Positions 39,738 to 47,138 of a DNA stretch of 64,000 bases are shown here, piece after piece. The position numbers and the translations under genes are program-made. The stretch covers positions 124,001 through 188,000 of the forward strand of contig NZ_LMVL02000005.1 in the NCBI RefSeq assembly GCF_001541345.2, in the 5' to 3' direction. The first letter of the stretch is position 1. Each line of letters opens with the position of its first letter. A model generated the notes under the pieces. That model was not told where the DNA came from and searched no databases. It was given only the letters and a program-made list of their open reading frames with translations. The DNA comes from Gillisella vitis (GTDB lineage: Bacteria > Pseudomonadota > Alphaproteobacteria > Rhizobiales > Rhizobiaceae).

Positions 39738-39991
39738 AGTACACGACGCAACTTGATCAATTGGCTTCGCCCCCCTCATCCCCCTGCCGGGGACTTCTCC
39801 CCGCTGGGGAGAAGAGGTCAACACGACAGCACTAAGCCTCATCTTAAGGCTGCGGGCAAAGGAGTTTATCGGCTTTTGCTGCGCGTAGAAGGCACAAGAG
39901 GATGCCGCGGGTCTCTTCTCCCCATCGGAGAGAAGGTGGCGGCAGAGGCAAGAGGGGGCGGCAAAGCCGAGAGCCGTTGGTGTCGTGTACT
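39738..39991. repeat. Composite RIME-like element: two palindromic copies in inverted orientation
   Basis: The left half has AGTACACGACGC (39738-39749), then CCCCCTCATCCCCCTGCCGG and a CTTCTCCCC-GCTG-GGGAGAAG hairpin. The right half is its inverted counterpart, with CTTCTCCCC-ATCG-GAGAGAAG, a GCCTCTTGC-type segment and GTGTCGTGTACT (39980-39991) as outer arm. Such palindromes are typical rhizobial intergenic mosaic elements. The whole cheB-to-40024 gap (375 bp) consists of this plus copy A of the dispersed repeat, and holds no gene. Confidence 0.75.
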
Positions 39992-40023
39992 CTGGTTCGG
40001 TTTTTCCTGCATGATACAATCGC

Positions 40024-40596
40024 TCACGGCGCCGGGGCGTTCCGCTCGGTATCATGATCCAGGAAGACCTGTCGCGCACGAAGCAGCGCTTCCTCCGGGG
40101 GGCGGTTGTTACGGTATTTTTCGATAATGATCTGACGAATTTGACTGCGGACCTCGTCATTATCTCCGTCTGCGGGAGGTAAAGAAGGTATGAGAGCGTG
40201 TCGGCTTTTCATGGAGCCGTCCAAATTCTCCCGCTCTTCGTTTTCAGGCATTTCCGAACGCAAGATCGCTTCACACTTGTCCTGGAAATCCTTCAGAACT
40301 GGATGCTGGAGCGCTTGCTTGGCCTCCTCCAGCCGGGCTTGCAAATCCATCAGTGAATTCAGCAGGAGCACGTCGACTGTTTCAGCGGCGATGCTGTCTT
40401 CAGCCGGTTGCTCCTTCATCCACTGATAATGGCCTGACATGGCTGGCTCTCTTTGCAATCGCGCCCGGTGGCGCAGCACCAGCCCCAGCACGCCCAAGCC
40501 GAACCCCGGTAGTGTGACAATCACCAAAGCCTTGATCCAGTCGGACGAGGATTGCCATGTATCGAAAAGATCAGCCCAGAGATTGTAATCGGCCAT
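40024..40596 (-). CDS. Hypothetical single-pass membrane protein
   Basis: A 190-residue protein I do not recognise. It starts MADYNLWADLFDTWQSSSDW with GGGAGG upstream. One membrane segment follows (about 22-40, ALVIVTLPGFGLGVLGLVL), then a basic stretch and a long charged, helical cytoplasmic region (AETVDVLLLNSLMDLQARLEEAKQ). The frame is open further upstream, but that part is encoded by a dispersed repeat and is rejected. It is flanked on both sides by repeats, suggesting an accessory gene. Confidence 0.65.
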   Translation of the reverse strand: MADYNLWADLFDTWQSSSDWIKALVIVTLPGFGLGVLGLVLRHRARLQREPAMSGHYQWMKEQPAEDSIAAETVDVLLLNSLMDLQARLEEAKQALQHPVLKDFQDKCEAILRSEMPENEERENLDGSMKSRHALIPSLPPADGDNDEVRSQIRQIIIEKYRNNRPPEEALLRARQVFLDHDTERNAPAP

Positions 40597-40650
40597 TGTC
40601 CATCCCTCCCGCACCAAGAGTCTGTCAGGGTCAGATTGAACCAGACAGGC

Positions 40651-40710
40651 GCTTGTTTCTTTTGTTTTCGTTTGTCTTTTCGGGAAAACCGGTGACCACT
40701 TTTCCCTGAC
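40651..40710 (-). repeat. Dispersed Rhizobiales-type repeat, copy B
   Basis: Read on the minus strand it gives GTCAGGGAAAAGTGGTCACC, then GGTTTTCCCGAAAAGACAAA and CGAAAACAAAAG. It is the fullest relative of copy A. A GTCAGG / CCTGAC pair flanks the wider element (about 40623-40710). Confidence 0.7.
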
Positions 40711-41083
40711 AAACTCTAGAAACCAATCGACCACCGGAGGCATGAGCCTCTGGTGGCCGGGGAGCTAGAAAAATCGTACCATGACGACCGCCTCGACCTT
40801 TAAGCCGAAGCTCTGGACATGCGTCGAGGCCTCCCCGACCATAAAGAATGGTGGGAGCGGACCATATAAACATGGCCCACCGCCTCAGCCACAAACCTAT
40901 GGCTGAGGGGTGTCATTTAACGGCCGACACCGACCGCATGGTAAGGAGTTTTCTAGGCTCCGGGATTGGCCCCGTTCCGACCAATCCTGATGCAACCATA
41001 GGGTATTGTCGGCGGGAGGGGAACAGAGAAATTTGGGGGGCGGACGCAAAACAATGCAGTCGAGTGTGAGTGGCTCGGTGAGA
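40711..41083. other. Hairpin-rich intergenic stretch, no gene seen
   Basis: Three inverted repeats follow one another: CCACCGGAGGC / GCCTCTGGTGG (40731-40756, one mismatch), GCCTCGAC / GTCGAGGC (40790-40830) and CCTCAGCC / GGCTGAGG (40883-40908). None has a T-run on either side. The stretch looks like degenerate mobile or palindromic elements downstream of the PadR operon. Confidence 0.5.
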
Positions 41084-41791
41084 TTAAGGAACTTGCACGA
41101 TGCGACCGCTGCCGTTGATTTCCGAACGCCGCAACGTCGGGTGACCGGCGAGATCAACATTGCCGCTCCCGGAAATCGACACATCCGCATCTTTCAGCGC
41201 GGTCATGTCTGCGTTCCCGCTGCCAAGGATCACGATCCGTGCGGACTGAGCCGTTAGCCTCTTGAGCTGGGCGGCACCCGACCCTGAAATGTCTACATCG
41301 ACCGTCTCGGCCGCTCCCGTCGCGGAAACGCTGCCGCTCCCCTTTATGCTCAATCGCAATTGAGGCTGGTTGATGTGGGATAGGGAGAGATCGCCGCTTC
41401 CAAGCAGTGTCCAGTCTGTTATCGCAGGCCCCGACACGCTGATATCGAGTTTTGATTGCGACCAGCGCAGGTGACAATCCAGGCTCAGCCGGCGACCATT
41501 CATTCGCACATGCTCAACAAGGGTAGGATCACCCCTGACGATGACTTCTGCCTTATCACCGGGCTGATAGCGGACCGAAGCCGGCAAATCGATGGTGAGA
41601 CTGTCGCTGGCGGTAAAGGGCAGTGTGACCTGCTGGTTGGTGGATTGGCCCGATCCGCAGGTGGAGGATGTCGTTGCCCACAATTGCCGGGCTCCACCCC
41701 AATTTTCGCCTGAAATTCCAAGTCCTAATGCTAGAAAAACGACTGCACCAATCAGTCCCGTCGTTGCAACGAATGCCAATTTCCTCGTCAT
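41084..41791 (-). CDS. GIN-domain (DUF2807) exported protein
   Basis: A 235-residue protein with an N-terminal signal or anchor (about 5-26) and a putative auto-transporter-like adhesin/GIN (DUF2807) beta-helix. The helix is marked by repeated GSGD, KGSGS, SGSGAA and GSGN turns spaced about 20 residues apart. It is the last gene of an operon with a HAAS-domain protein and PadR. Such proteins sit at the envelope; no enzymatic residues are visible. Confidence 0.8.
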   Translation of the reverse strand: MTRKLAFVATTGLIGAVVFLALGLGISGENWGGARQLWATTSSTCGSGQSTNQQVTLPFTASDSLTIDLPASVRYQPGDKAEVIVRGDPTLVEHVRMNGRRLSLDCHLRWSQSKLDISVSGPAITDWTLLGSGDLSLSHINQPQLRLSIKGSGSVSATGAAETVDVDISGSGAAQLKRLTAQSARIVILGSGNADMTALKDADVSISGSGNVDLAGHPTLRRSEINGSGRIVQVP

Positions 41792-41825
41792 TGTCCGGTT
41801 CCTTCAATGAAGTGTCAGGGAAAGC

Positions 41826-42398
41826 TCAAGCGTGATCCGGGCTTAATTGAGCCAGGCGAAAGTGCAGCCGTGCATAGTGGCCGAGTATGCGGATACCGGT
41901 GCCAAGCCCCATCAACAACAACGCGCCACCGCCCAGGAATCCGCTCACAAGGCCCGCGCCGATCAGCAGTTGCGACAGTGTTTCTGTTGTTGGTCCATCA
42001 AGCTGAAACAGCATCGTGGTAATGATGATCTTCACACCAGCCGCTCCGATGGCCGTGACCGCAATTCCGAGGCCGAACACAATAAAGAACGTCACGGTGA
42101 GCAGGGGCAGTAAAAACAGGATGTCAACGATGGCGAGCCCCGCCAGAGCCATCATGGCCGCCAGCATGTTCGACAGGCTCCAGTGGGATTCGAAACGGCG
42201 CAGCCCCATTTCGGCCCTGAGTTCTCTGGCAATTCTGGCCGGATTGCCCAAGGCCGCCGCAACCTCCTGTTCACTGCGACCGGAAGCGGCTGATTCGGCA
42301 AAATGAGCCTGATAATCGGCGACCACGTCGTCCACTTCTTGAGCGGGCAAACCGGCCAGCCCCAGTCTCAGCATGCGTAAGAAGGCATCCTTGGTCAT
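41826..42398 (-). CDS. DUF1700/HAAS-domain membrane protein
   Basis: A 190-residue protein. The N-terminal helical HAAS domain (about 1-65, FLRMLRLGLAGLP...DYQAHFAE...ALGNPARIARELRAE) is followed by four or so hydrophobic segments. In known systems HAAS proteins pair with PadR repressors and with beta-helical GIN/DUF4097 proteins, exactly the neighbours here. It overlaps the padR stop by 4 bp. Confidence 0.85.
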   Translation of the reverse strand: MTKDAFLRMLRLGLAGLPAQEVDDVVADYQAHFAESAASGRSEQEVAAALGNPARIARELRAEMGLRRFESHWSLSNMLAAMMALAGLAIVDILFLLPLLTVTFFIVFGLGIAVTAIGAAGVKIIITTMLFQLDGPTTETLSQLLIGAGLVSGFLGGGALLLMGLGTGIRILGHYARLHFRLAQLSPDHA

Positions 42399-42721
42399 GG
42401 CAAATCCTCAAGAAGTTTATCGACGGCGCTTGCAAAGGAGCGCCAGTCACGGCGATGAGCTTCGAAAATTGTTCGGCCCTGTTCCGTGAGCCGATAATAT
42501 TTGCGCGGCGGCCCATTGCTGGACTCAACAATGCGGGTGGCCACCAATCCGTCATTCTGCATGCGGCGCATCAGCGGGTAGATCGTGCCTTCTCCCATGC
42601 CGACGGCGCTGACCAATGTACTGGCGATTTCGTAGCCATAGCTTTCGCCGTGAGACAGCACAGCCAGGACGCAGAGGTCGAGGGCACCTTTGCGCAATTG
42701 AACTTGGATCGAGTCAGTCAT
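42395..42721 (-). CDS. PadR-family transcriptional regulator
   Basis: A 108-residue winged-helix regulator. The segments LRKGALDLCVLAVLSHGESYGYEIA and GEGTIYPLMRRMQNDGLV are the family hallmarks, followed by a wing with RKYYRLTEQG and a short dimerisation helix. GAGG precedes the ATG at 42721. It heads a three-gene operon and probably autoregulates it. The inducing signal is unknown. Confidence 0.88.
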   Translation of the reverse strand: MTDSIQVQLRKGALDLCVLAVLSHGESYGYEIASTLVSAVGMGEGTIYPLMRRMQNDGLVATRIVESSNGPPRKYYRLTEQGRTIFEAHRRDWRSFASAVDKLLEDLP

Positions 42722-42999
42722 GGGTACCTCAGTTTCGTATTTTGAATATAACAAGCTATCTGTTTATGCAAGGTAGTGGTTTAAGTTTTTCTGCGGGGAT
42801 GAGTGCGCAAAGGATATGGGGCTTATGGTTGGAAACGAACTTGGCGCGCACTGGGCTGTCGTCGTATTTCGTCCGACAAATAACCTCCGGTTAACCATGT
42901 CGCGTCACAATGGATCTGCCCGATGCGAATGGGTTGCCCGATATGTTTGGGCCTTGGAGAGCGATGCATGGCTCCGTTATGGCTGACCGAGGTTGCTTC

Positions 43000-43746
43000 A
43001 TGCCCATCATTACCTTCGCCAATACCAAGGGCGGTGCCGGAAAGACCACGGCGGTTCTGTTGCTTGCGACGGAACTGGTGCGCCGGGGCTACACAGTGTC
43101 GGTGATCGATACGGACCCGCAGCGCTGGATTTCTCGCTGGTTCGAGGGCGCGGACGGTCATGCCGGCAACATGCGCGTCGCTACCTATATCTCCGTCAAT
43201 GCCCTGGCACGCACCATTGAGGCTTATCGTGGCAGCTCCGATTATGTGATCGTTGATCTGCCCGGCGCGCAATCGCCGTTGCTAGCGACAGCCCTTGGTC
43301 TTTCCGATCATGTGCTGATCCCCATCCAGGGCAGTGCCATGGATGCCCAGGGTGGCGCGCAGGTGATCGAACTGCTGCAATATCTCTACAGCAAGGGCAA
43401 TATTCGCATTCCCCATTCCGTGGTTCTGTCACGGGTCAATTCGCTGGTTACCACCCGCGCGCTTCGTGCCGTCAAACTGCTTCTGGCAGAACGGTCGGTG
43501 CGGGTTCTGGCGACGCCGATCATCGAGCGCGCCGCCTATCGCGATATGTTTGAATATCGCACCAGCCTGCACCGCCTAGACCCAGAGCGGGTCAGCAATC
43601 TGGATAAGGCTATCGCCAATGCCGAGCGCTATTGCGACGAGGTGGAAATGCTGGTGCCAACTATCCGCATGCCGGTTGCCGATAACAGGGCTGGCAACGG
43701 CAATCGCGGATTTATGGAAATGCCGCTGTTGCGAGCCGCCTACTGA
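43000..43746 (+). CDS. Orphan ParA/MinD-type ATPase
   Basis: A 248-residue deviant Walker ATPase: Walker A KGGAGKTT at 10-17 with the signature lysine, Walker A' IDTDPQ, and VIVDLPG as Walker B. No parB or parS-like site is adjacent, so it is not a chromosome partition pair; orphan ParAs position other cargoes such as chemoreceptor clusters, pili or plasmid/T-DNA transfer complexes (VirC1). GAGG seven bases upstream supports the ATG at 43000; the frame is open 30 codons further. The cargo cannot be named from the sequence. Confidence 0.85.
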   Translation: MPIITFANTKGGAGKTTAVLLLATELVRRGYTVSVIDTDPQRWISRWFEGADGHAGNMRVATYISVNALARTIEAYRGSSDYVIVDLPGAQSPLLATALGLSDHVLIPIQGSAMDAQGGAQVIELLQYLYSKGNIRIPHSVVLSRVNSLVTTRALRAVKLLLAERSVRVLATPIIERAAYRDMFEYRTSLHRLDPERVSNLDKAIANAERYCDEVEMLVPTIRMPVADNRAGNGNRGFMEMPLLRAAY

Positions 43747-43752
43747 TAAACC

Positions 43753-44280
43753 TCAGGCATTGGCAGGGGAAAGATGCCGGAAGGCGGCGACCACCTGTTC
43801 GTAGACGCCGCGTTTGAACGGCACGATCAGGTCCGGCAGTTCTGCCATTGGCTTCCATTGCCATTCATCGAATTCGGCATGCTGGCTGGTTGGCGGTGGA
43901 TTGATCTGGATTTCGCTTTCGTCGCCGTCGAAGCGAAAGGCAAACCAGCGCTGTGTCTGGCCGCGAAATTTGCCGCGAAGACCAATGCCAATGAGGGCTG
44001 GCGGCAGGTCATAATTGATCCAGGTCGGCGCTTCGGCTAGCAGGGTCACGGTTTTCATGCCGGTTTCTTCGTAAAGCTCGCGATAGGCCGCCTCTTTCGG
44101 ATCTTCACCCGGGTCAATTCCGCCCTGCGGCATCTGCCAGAGTTGCGGCGAGCCATCATATTCGGAATTGAGCAACGGAATGCGGCGACCGGCCCAGACA
44201 AGGCCTTGCGCATTCAGCACCATGATGCCGACGCACGGGCGATAAGGTAGATCCTCGGCTTTGACGGTGGTCTGGGTCAT
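43753..44280 (-). CDS. rppH: RNA pyrophosphohydrolase
   Basis: A 175-residue Nudix hydrolase of the RppH/IalA (NudH) group. The Nudix box is [23 protein letters not shown], with the REx2EE metal-binding glutamates intact. The N-terminal [21 protein letters not shown] and the later [11 protein letters not shown] are family features. It removes 5' pyrophosphate from transcripts and starts mRNA decay. It converges on the orphan parA with six bases between stops. Confidence 0.93.
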   Translation of the reverse strand: MTQTTVKAEDLPYRPCVGIMVLNAQGLVWAGRRIPLLNSEYDGSPQLWQMPQGGIDPGEDPKEAAYRELYEETGMKTVTLLAEAPTWINYDLPPALIGIGLRGKFRGQTQRWFAFRFDGDESEIQINPPPTSQHAEFDEWQWKPMAELPDLIVPFKRGVYEQVVAAFRHLSPANA

Positions 44281-44292
44281 GGTGTCCTCACT

Positions 44293-44392
44293 GGAGCATG
44301 TCTCCCGAAAGTGTGCAGCGGTTTCGGGAAAAAGACATGCGAAAACAAAATTCTATAGCATGGCAGGTGATTACCTCATCACGCGACATGCT
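44293..44392. repeat. Dispersed Rhizobiales-type repeat, copy C
   Basis: It begins GGAGCATGTCTCCCGAAAGT, continues with GGTTTCGGGAAAAAGACATG and CGAAAACAAAATTCTATAGC, and ends with GACATGCTAT, which can pair with ATAGCATG. It fills the 148-bp gap between rppH and the polysaccharide deacetylase gene. Confidence 0.75.
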
Positions 44393-44428
44393 ATAAGCGG
44401 TCATTGGGCATCGGGCCGCTTGTAAAAA

Positions 44429-45661
44429 TCACTGTTGCGCTTCCATGGCAAGGGCGGAAACGCCGACGATTTCGATGCCGCGTGCCTTGGCGCCTTCTGC
44501 CCATTTGGCAATGGCATTGACGCTTTCATCAAACGCCGAGGCAACACCGATTGCAGAGCCATTGCGCCGGGCAATCCGCTCCAGCTCGTCCAGCCGTTTC
44601 AGGATCGCCTGTTCCTGTATCTGGTCGTCCAATTGCAGATCGGCGACGGAAAACGGCATGTTCATCGCCTTGGCGAATGTCGATGTCAGGGATCTTGCCG
44701 AGGAGCCGTCATCGAGAAACAGCAGGCCCCGCGCCGCAATATCGCGCATGACAGGGTCCATCGCCCCACTATCGGACAGAAAGCGCCCGCCCATGTAATT
44801 CATCAGCCCGGTATAATTGGTCATGCTGGCCATGGCTTTGTGCAGGTCGCGCAGAGTGTCGGTGGCAGCGCGCCCAACCTGCAATGTGCCTCGGCCCGGA
44901 TCGTTTGCCGGGTAACCAACCGGCTCCATCGGAACCTGCAACAGGATTTCATGGCCGCCGCGCCGCGCTTCCTGCATCCAGCGCGACAGGCTGTTGCCGC
45001 TGGCGGCAAAACCCAGCGTCACTTGTTCCGGCAGGTGCTTGATGGCTCTTTGCGTGCCGGTCTGGCTAAGGCCGAGGCCGCTGACGACGATGGCCACCCG
45101 TGTGCCATGCGCGCCTGACCAGGGCCGTGCATATTGCTCGACGGGTCGCAGCCCGTCGTGGCCGGTCACCGGGATTTGCCCTTCTGGACTGTTTTCCAGA
45201 AGGTCCGGATTGGGCATTGCTGCCACGCGGGCGTCCTGGCCCACATGCGGAGTGGCGACCAGGGCCGGGCCGGAGCCGTCCCGGCTGGCGGGTGAATATT
45301 TGGTGACAACCGAACCGTCCGGCAGGGTCGAGCGCTCCACCGTGGCGCCAGAGGTCGGGGCGCGGGCTTCCATGCTGCGGGACGGGCCGGGGGCTTTCGC
45401 GGCTGGCTCCTCGGCAGGAACGGCAGCCGCAACTGGCTGCGTCGTGGTGAGCGGTTGCGGATTGCGCAGCGGAAGCGGCGTGAGTGTCGTGTAAACGGAC
45501 AGGCCGAGAAGAGCGACCGAGCTCACCGCGGTCAGTGCCTTGAAGGGAGAGATTTTCGGACCGCCCGTGCGGCGCTTCTTGCGGTTCTGGCCCAAAGCTG
45601 CGTGCAGATCAGCGCTCAATGTCTTGTCCTTCGACGCATTGGATTGGACTGTCCTCTCCAT
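44429..45661 (-). CDS. Divergent polysaccharide deacetylase family protein
   Basis: A 410-residue envelope protein. A short cytoplasmic region (HAALGQNRKKRR) precedes a membrane anchor (about 40-60), then a Pro/Ala-rich linker. The C-terminal domain (about 185-405, RVAIVVSGLGLSQTG, LQVPMEPVGYPANDPG, GLMNYMGGRF) belongs to the DUF610/YibQ family of divergent NodB-like deacetylases. In E. coli yibQ lies near envC, and here it lies just downstream of ctpA and an envC-like gene, so a cell-envelope role is likely. The start is uncertain: ATGs at 45661 and 45703 both have weak upstream sites. Confidence 0.85.
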   Translation of the reverse strand: MERTVQSNASKDKTLSADLHAALGQNRKKRRTGGPKISPFKALTAVSSVALLGLSVYTTLTPLPLRNPQPLTTTQPVAAAVPAEEPAAKAPGPSRSMEARAPTSGATVERSTLPDGSVVTKYSPASRDGSGPALVATPHVGQDARVAAMPNPDLLENSPEGQIPVTGHDGLRPVEQYARPWSGAHGTRVAIVVSGLGLSQTGTQRAIKHLPEQVTLGFAASGNSLSRWMQEARRGGHEILLQVPMEPVGYPANDPGRGTLQVGRAATDTLRDLHKAMASMTNYTGLMNYMGGRFLSDSGAMDPVMRDIAARGLLFLDDGSSARSLTSTFAKAMNMPFSVADLQLDDQIQEQAILKRLDELERIARRNGSAIGVASAFDESVNAIAKWAEGAKARGIEIVGVSALAMEAQQ

Positions 45662-45755
45662 GCCGCGAATCACTTCGCCATTTCGATGACCATGCCTTTC
45701 CATTTCATACGGTTCAAGCTTTGCCTGCGTGCAATGGGAAGGGCGCCGTAAACGA

Positions 45756-45783
45756 AAAATGCCGACCCTGAGGCCGGCATTTC
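45756..45783 (-). terminator. Terminator of ctpA
   Basis: AAATGCCG / CGGCATTT with a 10-base loop lies 20 bases beyond the ctpA stop. On the minus strand it is followed by TTTTTCGTTT. Confidence 0.75.
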
Positions 45784-45803
45784 GAGGACAGTCAAAACGA
45801 TCC

Positions 45804-47138
45804 TTATTTCTTCTTGGCGCTTTCCAGCACGGCCTTGCTTGGGTCCGGCGGGAAGGACGGGTCTGTCTTGGCACCGCGCAGCAGGTCGAGTGCGTAGTTG
45901 AGCTGCACGTCATCCTTCGGATCCGGCGGCACATAGGCAACCGAACCGGAGCCTTCTTCCGTCTCGCTCTGGCCCTGGATATGGCCCGGCAGCGAGGATT
46001 CGCCCTCGGTACGCAGCTTGCCCTGGAGATCGGCGGGCAGCGGCTCTTCCACCTTGATATCAGGATGGATGCCAGTCCCCTGGATCGACTTGCCGGATGG
46101 CGTGTAATAGAGCGCCGTCGTCAAGCGCAGCGCGCCCTTGTCGCCCATCGGGATAATCGTCTGAACGGAGCCCTTGCCGAAGCTGCGGGTGCCGACCACG
46201 GTTGCCCGCTTCAGATCCTGAAGCGCGCCAGCGACAATTTCAGATGCCGAGGCCGAACCACCATTGACCAGCACGATCAGCGGCTTGCCATCAGTCAGAT
46301 CGCCAGCGGTGGCATTGAAACGGCGGGTATCTTCCGGATCCCGCGAGCGGGTGGAGACGATCTCGCCCTTCTGCAGGAAGGCGTCGGAGACGTAAATCGC
46401 CTGATCGAGCAGACCGCCCGGATTGAGGCGCAGGTCGAGAACGAAGCCCTTCAGCTTATCGGCCGGGACTTCCTTCTTGATCTTGTTGATCGCGGCTTCC
46501 AGGTCGTCATAGGTCTTTTCGGTGAAGGAAATCACCCTGACATAGCCGACATCGCCTTCGACACGCGATTTGACGGCGCGGATCGGGATGATTTCGCGCA
46601 TGACGCTGAGTTCGATCGGCTTGTCAGCACCCTTGCGCAGGATGGTCAGCTTGATCGGGGTATTGACCGCGCCGCGCATCTTTTCAACGGCGTCATTGAG
46701 CTGCATGCCGCGCACAGGCGTGCCATTGATCTCGGAGATCATGTCGCCGGCCAGAATGCCGGCCTTGGCGCCGGGCGTGTCGTCGATGGGAGCGATGACC
46801 TTGACCAGGTCGTTTTCCATCGTCACTTCGATGCCGATGCCGCCAAATTCACCCTTGGTCTGGGTCTGCATGTCCGCCGCTTCCTGGGCGTTCATGTAGC
46901 TGGAATGGGGATCGAGAGAGCTCAACATGCCATTGATGGCGGCTTCGACCAGCTTTTTCTCGTCGGGAGGCGTGACATACTGAGCGCGGACACGCTCAAA
47001 CACGTCTCCAAAAATCGCCAGTTCCTTATAAGTGGAATTGCCTGCCGCCTCGGCAGGAACGCCAGCCGAATAAACAACGCTCATCGCCGTCGCGCCCATC
47101 AGCGCGCCAACCAGCATTATAGAAGCCCTACGTATCAT
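45804..47138 (-). CDS. ctpA: Carboxy-terminal processing protease (S41)
   Basis: A 444-residue periplasmic protease with an N-terminal signal-anchor (1-27), a PDZ domain (about 95-170) and the S41 catalytic core. The likely nucleophile is Ser295 in GGSASASE, with Lys322 in SFGKGS as the general base. It trims or degrades periplasmic and lipoprotein substrates and controls peptidoglycan hydrolases in relatives. The ATG at 47138 lies inside the end of the envC-like gene (11-bp overlap), with AAGG upstream, so the two are translationally linked. Confidence 0.95.
   Translation of the reverse strand: MIRRASIMLVGALMGATAMSVVYSAGVPAEAAGNSTYKELAIFGDVFERVRAQYVTPPDEKKLVEAAINGMLSSLDPHSSYMNAQEAADMQTQTKGEFGGIGIEVTMENDLVKVIAPIDDTPGAKAGILAGDMISEINGTPVRGMQLNDAVEKMRGAVNTPIKLTILRKGADKPIELSVMREIIPIRAVKSRVEGDVGYVRVISFTEKTYDDLEAAINKIKKEVPADKLKGFVLDLRLNPGGLLDQAIYVSDAFLQKGEIVSTRSRDPEDTRRFNATAGDLTDGKPLIVLVNGGSASASEIVAGALQDLKRATVVGTRSFGKGSVQTIIPMGDKGALRLTTALYYTPSGKSIQGTGIHPDIKVEEPLPADLQGKLRTEGESSLPGHIQGQSETEEGSGSVAYVPPDPKDDVQLNYALDLLRGAKTDPSFPPDPSKAVLESAKKK

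Noticed and set aside
39649-40023. Possible CRISPR or insertion sequence in the repeat-rich gap after cheB
   Set aside because: The repeats are two inverted palindromic units, not regularly spaced direct repeats, and there is no transposase frame.
40597-40743. N-terminal extension of the hypothetical membrane protein gene
   Set aside because: The extra codons are encoded by the dispersed repeat copy B, and a better start with GGGAGG exists at 40596.
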